A stretch of DNA of 64,000 nucleotides. Origin: Symbiodinium natans. Its lineage: Eukaryota > Sar > Dinophyceae > Suessiales > Symbiodiniaceae. Within the stretch, counting starts at the first letter, position 1; every line of letters begins with the position of its first letter. Where the stretch lies: contig CAJNDS010000391.1 in NCBI GenBank assembly GCA_905221605.1, forward strand, positions 392,930-456,929, read 5' to 3'. Both the position numbers and the translations under genes were made by a program. Below the pieces are notes generated by a model. It ran no database searches, was not told the origin of the DNA, and saw only the letters and a list, made by a program, of their open reading frames with translations. Of the stretch, positions 31,601-42,285 are shown one piece after another.

Positions 31601-34600
31601 ATTCCACAGAAGCTCCACACGCCTTTGGTTTGGGGTATTCCGTTTAAGTAGGGTATAGGGCTTATAGGGTTTGGGGTTTAGGGTGAAGCTTACACCATGC
31701 AGGAGGCAGACTGCGACAGTCGCTACGTGACGGTGGAAGTGGCATAGCCAACATGGTGGAAGCTCTCTTTTTTCTTTCCGAAGACTTGCAGTCTTCCAGG
31801 GAGTTCGAGCAAAATATCTTCCAGGGAGTTCGAGCAAAATATGTTTTATATCATTATATGTACTATGTAAGCATATTAGTACATGTTTACATTCCTGTAT
31901 TTTGATCATAGCGCTATATGATTTGCTAAGTTATAGTACTTGTAATAATCGCATAATTGTAAATTACGATACCATAGTATTATTGTACTATATGTTTATA
32001 TTTCCATATTAGTATAGTATTATCTTTCTTCACTTTTTCTGTGTTTCTCTGATTATATTTATTGTTTGCATATAGTATAACGATTGCGATTATGCTATTA
32101 TACGAGCATACTATTAAACTACGATACAATGTAACTACTCTACTACTATCTAAGTAGACGATTAGACCATTGGACTTGTTATACTCTTATAGAAGTACGT
32201 TATCATATCATTACATGACCATATTGTTGTATGACTGTATCTCAGAATGTAGCAATATTCATTCCCCACCCTCGGTGTGGGGTTCGCGCCCAAAACCCCC
32301 ATGCCATGCCGGTGTATCCCCCGAGTGTCCCTGGAGTGCCCAACCCAACCTGAGTAGCCCAGTGGTTACCCTTTGCCCCTTTTTTGGTTATGGGTCCCCT
32401 TATAAAGCAACCAACCCAAACAAGGGTGCCCTTATTATAATATGGTTACTGGGCTACTAAGCAGAGTGTCTTGAGTGCCCAGCCCCAATAAATCCAAATC
32501 TGTTGGGGATGCTCGACGTAAAATTTGTTTTTACATGTTCTTGTCATTTGATGAAATCATCATTTTCTGTTTATATGGTTAGTTTTTCTGTCATAGTATG
32601 ATCACTATTACAGTACAAAATATTGTTATTATATTGTTATCTTGCTATAAATACTTCTTTTAGTTTATCATGATATTCAAAAAATATATGTTCTGTTTTT
32701 TTTATTCATTATACTACTAGTGTTCTATATGATTTCATGATTCTGTTTTTGTGTTTTCAACGAAATATTCTCATATTGCAGTTTCTTTTTAAATAGAAAT
32801 CTTGTTATAGTGTGAAAAACTGAAGTTCAAGAGTGCGAGAATTCCTCAGTGCTACCTCGAAGGCCCCCAGATGTATGGTCTTCCTTTGGCTTGCAATCAT
32901 GATCTGGGTTTAGGGTTTAGGGTTTAGGGTTTAGGGTTTAGGGTTTAGGGTTTAGGGTTTAGGGTTTAGGGTTTAGACTTTCCGGCCAGGACATCATAGC
33001 CCGGATGCAAAAAAGGGTTTAGATCTTATCCCCCCATGATCCCTGCTAAATTCCTGCATAAAAAAAGTACCCCAGCACTAAATCGGCCGTCTGCCTGAGC
33101 GTGAACCCAGGCTCGTCGCATGCAGTGCGCATGGTTTGACGGAAGATGCTTGACTCTCGGCCTAAACCCGAAACCCTAAACCCTAAACCCTAAACGGGGG
33201 CCAGGCCCAGCTTATGGTGGGATTGTGACTCTCAGCACATGCCCTCCTGAGGACCATGGGCTATGCTTGCGTGACGGCTGCTGGGCATGAGCAACATTCC
33301 CGATGGGCTACGGAACGGTGTGTCCTGAGAATTGCCCGGAGGTTGCTTCTGCATTCTCCATAGCGAACTTCTTGCGCAGGATGCTTTTCTCTCTCTCTCT
33401 CTCTCTCTCTGTGGCTCTCTCTTGCACGTTTCTTCATCATTACCTTGCCCGAGTGCACATGCTAGCTGCGTTGATGCGTGCAGGCGTGCATGCATGCGTC
33501 CATGCGTGCGTGCGTGCATGCGTGTGTGCGTGCGTGCTTGCGGGCATGCGTGCCATGCGTGCCATGCGTGCCATGCGTGCGTGCGTGCGTGCATGCGCGC
33601 ATGCGTGCGTGGGTGTGTGCGTCTGTGTCTGTGTCTGTGTCTGTGTCTGTGTGTGTGTGTGTGTGTCTGTGTGTGTGTGTGTGTCTCTCTCTCTCTCTCT
33701 CTTTCTCTGTGTGTATGTCTCTCTCTCTCTCTCTGTGTCTGTCTGTCTCTGTGTTTGTGTGTGTGTGTGTCTGTCTGTCTCTGTGTGTGTGTGTGTGTGT
33801 GTCTGTCTGTCTGTCTGTCTCTGTGTGTGTGTGTGTGTGCGTGTGTGCACACGATAAGTTGCATTGCTCTACGACTGCCTGGCGAGCTGCGCAAGAAGGC
33901 TGTAGGAACGAGGTGATGGTTGCACAGTTCATGTTTTCCCAGTGCTGAGACCACCACCACGACGACCAGCACCACGACGACCACCAGCACGACGACCAGC
34001 ACCACGACGACCACCAGCACCACGACAACAACGAGTACCACGACGAGCACCACCACGACAACCACCAGCACCACGACAACAACCAGTACCACGACGAGCA
34101 CCACCACGACAACCACCAGCACGACGACCACCACCACGACAACCACCAGCACGACGAGCACCAGCACGACGACAACAACCAGTACAACGACAAGCACAAT
34201 AACATCCACAACAACAAGCACGGTCGGGCGCCGAGCGCTTCACAGATCGATTCCTGCTGTGCATCATCCCTTGCCACCGAACTTACACACAGCATGAGTG
34301 GATTTGCGGAACACTTTCACACTTCGATATCACACTTTGGAATGAGAGATAAAGTCCGAGATAGATGAGATTCGGACCGCTGAGGCCACCAGCACAACGA
34401 CAACGACCTCGACACTTACCACCACAACTACCACCTTGTTTCCCGAAGACCGGTCCTCAGATTCGGGACGCCAAAGCAGGTTACGTCGCTGCTTCCCCCA
34501 TTGCCATCTCAGTTCTATCCCGTTCTATCCGATGGTAAGAGTCGGAAGTGTAGCTGTTCTTTGGGACTCGCAGGCCAACCTCGAGGGCGGGCTACAGTGC

Positions 34601-37600
34601 GACTACTTCTACGATCAGTCCCAGTGCCAGGTGCCGAACCTGGGAGTTCTGAACCCAAGCAGCACTCAGTGTAATGCACTTGTGCTGTGTCTTCAGAAGG
34701 TCCGGGGTTCCACGCTTAGACTACGGAGGTGGAGAGAGAGGGAGGGAGAGAGAGAGAGAGAGAGAGATAGAGAGCGGGAGAGAGTAGAAAGAAAGAGAGT
34801 GAGTGAGAGAGAGAAAGACAGAGAGAGACAGAGACACAGAAGAAAGAAAGAAACAGAAAGAGACAGAGAGCCACGAAAACCGTGGGGAAGGCAAACCAAA
34901 AAAAACCTGGGACTTTCCCCCTGGGGGGGTCTAAGCGTGTAGCGAGAGAGACAGGGACAGAGACAGAGAGAGAAAGAGAGACAAACGGAGAGATGCAGAG
35001 GAAGAAGAGGAAGCAGAAGGAGAAGAAGAAGAAGAAGAAGAAGAAGAAGAGAGAGTGCCTGTGAAAGGCCTTGAATGAACGCATGTTATTCGCCTGCTGT
35101 TTTTTGACAAGAGCACGACTGACAACGTACTGGAAACCCCAGAGCGATGCTCGCTCTGGGGGATGAAAAACGACACTGGGGGGGAACATGACGGCGAGAT
35201 TGTGAAAGCCACCTCCTCCAGCTCGACTTCTGAGGGTCAACCACCGGGGGGCCTCTTAAGACACCGAACTTGGCCCGTAAAGTGAGCAATGTGTCAGGGG
35301 CCGCAATCTCACCGAAAGACAGATCAGGGGTCTTCCTTAGGGGGGGGCCTCTCCGCTGTGCAGAAGAAGAAGAGAGAGTGCGGGGCCTCTTCGCTGAGTA
35401 GAAGAACCAGAGATGGCTTTCCCACGCAAACTTGAAGAAGAGCTTGCTATTTTGAGCTGTCAAGTTCCGACATGTGACCGGATGTCTCGAGCATGCTCGC
35501 TGCAAAGGACCCCAGACAATTCAGTGGTGCTGCCGGAGATTTTCATGGAGTGGCTTAGGGTTGAACGGTTTAACTGAAGATGAGGGGGTTTACACGGTCC
35601 CTTACCCTCTTTATGGGGTATATAAGGGTATAGAAGGGATCCCCATTTCAGGGCGTGGATTAAGGGACCATGTAACTACCACCCTAAGGCAAGATCCTTG
35701 CAAGTTTGGACTGTGAGAAGCAGCTGTTCAACTGGACTTGTTTTTTTTGGGGCAGGAGAGCGGACAGTTCCCCAATGTGCGCAAAACGGATCAGTTCTGC
35801 ATCAGGCGGGGGGCGTCCGTCGGCTATCCATGGGCTGGATAGAAGTTGTGGGTGACCCGCAGGTGCACGGGCAGTTTGATCACGAAGACCGACGGCAAGT
35901 ACAAGTTCTACCTGAGCTCGGACGACGGCACGCTCTTCTTGAGTGGGCTAAGACTTAAAGAGTGCTGGGCAGTATGGTCATTGTTCGGTCATCTTTCGGT
36001 CGCTTGCACATGCTGCGCATCGTTTTCATGAGGGCTTTGGTGTCCGGAGGTTCGATCATGTACCTGAATGGGGCGAAGGTCGTGGACAACGATGGCTGCC
36101 ATGGGGAAACCGAGAAGCACAGCGAGGAGATGTTCCTTGCGGCAGGTGTCCATAGCCTGGTGGTGGACATGTGTGAGGTGGGTGACGGTGAAGTCTTCAA
36201 GATGAGCTACCAGGGCCCGGACACTGGCAACTCCAAGATCACGGTTCCAACATCTGCGCTCAAGCACTCAGTCAAGGCCAGAACCGGCAAGCAGCACTTT
36301 CATCAGCACGGCTTTAGGAAACGAGCAACAAGTGAGCGCCAGTATGATTACTTCGAGTTAGTGGGGCACGAAAGGCTGGGAATGGACATGCGAAATTGCA
36401 CGGAGCGAAGCAATCTGCAACACTACACGCTATTGAAAATACTCGCCTTGTTCTGAACGTTATCATATCAGTGTTATCGAAGGGGGTTGCATGTTGTTTG
36501 GTTGTGATGTTGGACCCGAAGCTGAGCAGAAGTAAGTTCGAGAATTGCGGGAACTAGCCGTAACTAGCCCGCGCAAACAGTACCAGTGGGAGAGTTTCGC
36601 GAAGCGCCGCTCTTAATTCATGACATGGACAACATGAGAGCAAGAACTTTCACACCCACAGCCTGAGCTAAAGTGGCACATGCACCTATAGAATCCCTAG
36701 ACTGTGAAGAACTCCCGCCCCACGACAGCGCTTGTCGGACGGCCTGGAGTGCGACTACTTCTACAACCAGGCTCAGTGCCATGTCCCAGACCTCACCGCC
36801 CTGCCTTCGCCTTAAGGGGGCTCGATTGCATGTTCCGATGCCTCGAACCCGAACTCCGCTGACAATTGCAACCGTAAGGACCCCAGCCCACAGCGCCATC
36901 GTGCCGGAGATCTACATGGACCGGGATCCACACGAACACAATTGCTTTCGCAGCCTGTGCTCCTATAGCCTATAGATGTCAGGAGCACGGGCAGTTCCCC
37001 AATGTGCGCCAAGGCGACAATTTCTGCCTGAGGCAAGGAGAGGGCTGCATCCGCTGTGCATTACAGGTGGCAAAAAACCTGGCAAGAAAATACAGGTGCA
37101 GCGGCTACCTGGTCACCGAAAGCTCGGGAAACTACAAGTTCTACCTCGCCTCAGACGATGGTGCCTGAGCTGGACAAGGATGCGCTTCATGCGTTGTGTA
37201 GGCAGCCGAAAGTGTTGACAGGCTCTCTGCTGCACTTGAACGGGGAGAAGCTCGTCGACAACAACGGCTGCCATGGCGAAACTGAGAAGCACAGCCACGA
37301 GAAGTTCCTTGTGGCAGGTGTCCATAGCCTGGTGGTGGACATGTGTGAGGTGGATGGCCACGAAGTGCTCAAGATGCGCTACCAGGGCCCGGACACTGAC
37401 AACTCCAAGATCACAGTTCCCATGTCTGCTCTGAAGCACGACACGAAGGCCCGGATGTTGCGCCAGCACGTTGCAATCTGATGTGCATCCATCATGTGCC
37501 CCCGGCTGTGTGGCAGCCGCCCTTGTCGGATGGCCTGGCGTGCGACTACTTCTACGACCAGTCCCAATGCCAGGTTCCCGACCTGACTACCTTGACACTC

Positions 37601-40600
37601 GGCAGTTCAATAATTGCCCTGAGCCCTAAACAACAAACCCCTTATACCCTAAACCCATAAGGCCCTCAGGCCCTGAACCCTAGACCCTGAAACCCAAAAG
37701 CCCCCGTTTCTGCACCGCGATTCAACAGTCAGCCAAGCGAGTGGCAAAAAAAGGCATCATCCTAGGTGGGATTGGGGGGACCCTTCAAAGGGGACCCCTT
37801 CTCAACCCTCTTCTGACGCGATTAAGGAGGGACCTTACTGAGAGGGTCTACATCCCCAAGGGTCCAAACCCTAAACCCTAAACCCTAAACCCTAAACCCT
37901 AAACCCTAAACCCTAAACCCCTAGTCCGACCTCCTAGCATCATCCCTGCGAAGCCTTTACAAGGCTGGGTAGCCCAGAGGTGCCCTTTACCCTTTTTGCT
38001 GCTTATGGTTTCCCTTATAAAATAACCCGAAAAGGGTTGCCCTTATTATGGTTACTGGGGCTACCAAGAAGGGGGTTTGCGACAAGAATGGGCCCCTGAT
38101 CTGGATTCCCAAATGGTAAGATCCCCTTATAATAAGGGCCCCAATCAGGTACCCGAATCCCGAATTCGCAAACCCCCATAGTAGGGTCCCTAGACCCTAA
38201 ACCCTATGGAAGGAGTCCTGGCCACAGCGCGATCGTTCCAAAGATCTACATGGACCGGGCCTGATAGCTATGAATGGCCGTTGCTTCTGTTCTCAGCTGG
38301 TTCTCACTTTTCATTAGGCTTTCGGGTTTAGGGTTTAGCAAGGCTGTCCGTCTTCTGAGCCTTTGCTGCGAAGCTTCTAGGTATAGCCGCCCCGCGCAAC
38401 CTCGAATGTTTCGCCAGGGAGACGTGTTTTTGATTTTTTCGTGGGTGGGATTTTTAGGGTTTGGCTCTTGTCCCGGGAGCCAATTCTCAGTATGTTAATA
38501 GGAAAACTTCTATTTTCTCTTGATTTTCGTAGAAAAACTCTCAGCTTTTTTCAAAAAAGTTTTTACGAAGCCCTCTGTAAGAAAGCCTTCAGGCCTCCGC
38601 AAAAGAAAACGCCCTTGCCCCCGGCCCGCCAGTAAAAGCGTGTCCGACCTCCACAACAGAAAAGATGCCACGCCAGGCCTCCAAAAAAGGCCGCCCCAAC
38701 AAAACACACTCTTACTGCCCATGAGAAGGACTTAGACTTGCATTTTTTGCACACATGACTCCTTTCGAAGAATCTAACTTTCCAAACCCATCATGCCAGC
38801 ATGGTTTGTTTCTTTCTGTCGTTTTTGCCTTCTGTCCCTCTGTACATGTATAGGGGAATAGAGTTTCCGGATCAAAAGTAGAGAACGGAAAACAGAGGTT
38901 GTCCCATTAAAGCAGAGGTTTCTGGTGTTCCTCTGAGAGTGCAGAGAACCCAGAGGCTTTCCTAATAAAATATAGAGAAAATAGAGGTGTTCCTTATAAA
39001 ATTTCCTACGAAAATATAGAGCGAGTAGAAGTTTCCTAGTAAGATTTCGAGAAACTATAGAGGTTGTCTTTTTAAAAGAGAGGATTTCCTAACAAAGAGT
39101 TCGAACAAATGTCAAAAAGACTCATACGCGTTTGAAGCAAGCTTGCACGGCTGAAACATGTACTAATGCGCCAATAGAAAAAGATCAGAAAACAATACTA
39201 TAATCGTATATTCATATAGCGTTACGATATTATATTGCTCTCACAATCAAATATATCACGGTATAACAGTATAAGTCACAATATGAAAATAGCAATCGAA
39301 GAGTATCATAAAATGGTCCTTCTGTCCTTCCTCCCTTCCTTCCTTCCTTCTTTCCCTCCTTCCCCTCCTTCCTCGCTGCAGACTAACTTTCCAGCCTTTC
39401 GCCATTGCCGGTCAGGAGCATGGGCGATTTCCAAATGTGCGGCAAGGCGAAAATTTCTGCGTCAGGCCAGGGATTTCTTCAACAATCTTGAACATTGGGG
39501 TTTCCGAAAGCCGGAGGTACCCTTTTAGGCGGGGTGCCCTTAATTAAAGTAAAAAGGGGTACCCCTATTTTGGGAAATGCCCGCACCGATATGCGGAAGG
39601 GTCATTTCAATGTCCGCAGATTCTGCAATGTGTGGGGGCTACCAAGGGCGCAGCCTCCTTCCTCTACCCTAAACCCTAAATCCTAGCTTGCAGCCCACAG
39701 TCTGATGTATATGCCCGCAACATTCTGGCCATTTGCGGTTTACGAGCTAGAGGTGCGAAGGCCTTTTGGCCACAAAGAACTCGGGCGACTACACGTTCTT
39801 CCTCAGCTCGGACGACGGTTTCGGGCTTACAAAGGGTGGCATGCATGGCATAAGAAGACTTGAGGAGAGTTCTGTGTTGAAAGGCTCTCTCATGTACCTG
39901 AATGGGGATAAGCTCGTCGACAACGATGGCTGTCATGGAGAAACCGAGAAGCCCAGCCACCGGAAGTTCCTTCCGGTGGGTCTGCACCACCTGGTGGTGG
40001 ACATGTGCGGAAAGGATGGCGGCGAAGTGCTCAAGATGCGCTATGAGGGGCCGGACACCAGCAACTCCAAGATCACGGTGCCCACATCTGCGCTGAAGCA
40101 CAGCATCAAGGCCGGAGGGCTGGTAGACTAACGCCAAAGCTGTGCTCTTATGGAATCTGTATATGTTCATCCTCAGGAACAGAATGGGTGCTTATGATTT
40201 CCATGCCGTAATGCACTCCCCACCTCATGCCAGCACTTGGCGGATGGCCTGACGTGCGACTACTTCTACAACCAGGCACAGTGCCAGATCCCTGACCTCG
40301 CTGCCATGCTGCCCGGCAACAGTGAGGGTTTAGGGTTTAGGGTTTCAGGGTTTCAGGGTTTAGGGTTTAGGGTTGGCCTCCATGAGACTGCTCAGCTGAT
40401 TGAAATCTTCGGATGCCTCTACTTCTGTTGGGCCCACTGCAACCCCAAGGACCCCAGCCCACACTGAAATTCTGCCGGAGATCTACGTGGACTGGGGTTT
40501 CCTCCTGTGAGGTCGATTGGCGTTGAACCTGTAGGCTATAAGGCCCTGAAAATGATGAGCTGTCGCCCTCGCATCCTGTGCTCCATGTCTTGTCAGGAGC

Positions 40601-42252
40601 ACGGGCGGTTTCCCAACGTGCGCCAAGGTGACAATTTCTGCTTGAGGCGCGGAGGACATGGGTTGAGTGCACCGTGGCAATGGATTGACAGAAAACCTAG
40701 CAAGAAATCTGCAGGTGCACTGGCCATTTGGTCACCAAGAACTCGGGCAAGTACAAATTCTACCTCGCCTCAGACGATGGTTGCCGGGCTCAGACGGGGT
40801 TAGAGGAGCATGATGATCATGGATCCCTTTCTTTTCTGAGACACTCAAACAAGATTAGATGAGTCTTTTGTTCAGAGGCTCCATCTTGTACTTGGATGGG
40901 GAGAAGGTCGTCGACAACAACGGCTGCCATGGAGAAACCGAGAAGCCCAGCCACGAGAAGTTCCTTCCGGCAGGTCTGCACAACCTGGTGGTGGACATGT
41001 GCGAGATGGGTGGCCACGAAATCTTCAAGATGCGCTATCAGGGCCCGGACACCGGCAACTCCAAGATCACGGTGCCCAAGTTCGCGCTAAAGCATGCCCA
41101 GGCCAGGCTGCCGTTCGTCAAATTAAATCGCTGTAGGTACCTTTGGAAAGGTCTATGCCACTGAACTTCTTATATTTGTGGCCACAGACCGCCCTTCGAG
41201 TCAGGCAATGCCTCAGCCTGCGGCCAAGTCGGCCATGATGGCCTGGTTCAAGAGTGAGGATGCAGGTCCAGACTGGAAAAGTGCGGTGGGCAAGTGGCAG
41301 GGCCGTGTGACCAAGGGTAGTGTTTCCAGAAAAATTGAATCCGGAAACGGTGCCGGTCGTCCTGTGACCTACATCAGCGGGGACACTGGCGCGGGCTACG
41401 ACTTCGGCAAGATCATGACCTCGGACTATTCCATCTGCTCGGTCACACGATATCTGGGCGGCTCAAAGGGTCGCATTCTCCAAACCAACTCCCACAACTG
41501 GCTCCATGGCCACTGGCACGGCCGTGCTGGGGTGGCTCATTACGATACATGGGTCACCCCACACGAAGGACCAGATTCCACCGACTGGCTCGTGATGCTT
41601 GGTAGCCCAGCGGTACCCTTTTTGCCCATTTTGGGCCCCGCGCTGTTCCGCCATAAACGCATAACCAACACCAAACAGGGCACCCGTACCGCCCTTATCA
41701 TAATCAATGATAATGGTACTGGGCTACCAAGGATGTGTGGCAGCCGTGCGGGAGTTGTTTTCAAAGGCCAAGCAAGACAGAACATCGCAACGCGGCAAGG
41801 CGCTGTCCACGCAGATTTCCATCTGTTTGTCAACGAGGGCGTTCACGAGCTCTCCGACTTTGGCGTCATGGAGGTCATTGTTTGGAATCGCGCGTTGACC
41901 GAAGATGAAATGTGGGCCAGCATGGAGTACCTGAATTGGAAAATTCAGGCGCCAGAAGCTTGCATCCCTACGTCTGCTTGGAGGTTCAGGGTGCTTATCG
42001 ACCAATTATAACTGTACTTACAACTGTACTTGTACCCATATTAGGGCACTTAGGGGGCTTATAAGTGGGTTAGAAGTACAGTTATAATTGGTTAATAAGT
42101 ACCATAACCTCCAAGTGCTGAATAACTTTGCAACCGCAAGAGGTCTATGACTTTAGACTGAAAGAGCCACCATTCCCTGCCTGGTCTTGGCAGGTTCTTT
42201 GCTCTTTTCCGCAAGTTGTATACATATATAGATATATATATATATATATAGA

Positions 42253-42285
<33 letters not shown>

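Larger units (their letters stand above)
31216..33290 (+). other. Small exon candidates of gene B amid AT-rich DNA
   Basis: Islands conserved with gene A: ATAEALTVGPPTLGGTVTW (31218-31290), SFVGLKQSLSGMCAMSNG (31492-31548), EADCDSRYVT (31703-31732), CYLEGPQMYGLPLA (32850-32892), CAWFDGRCLTLG (33127-33162) and PEDHGLCLRDGCWA (33247-33288). Between them 31840-32830 is AT-rich, no gene seen. Confidence 0.35.

Noticed and set aside
33420-33948. Long Cys/Val-rich (plus) and Thr/His/Arg-rich (minus) open frames
   Set aside because: They translate a compound microsatellite that lacks stops in all frames; gene A has no counterpart.
33929-34295. Minus-strand Val-rich, Gly/Arg-rich and Trp/Cys-rich frames opposite the Thr tract
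   Set aside because: The plus Thr frame is conserved with gene A and joins splice sites in phase; the others are shadows of the same repeat.
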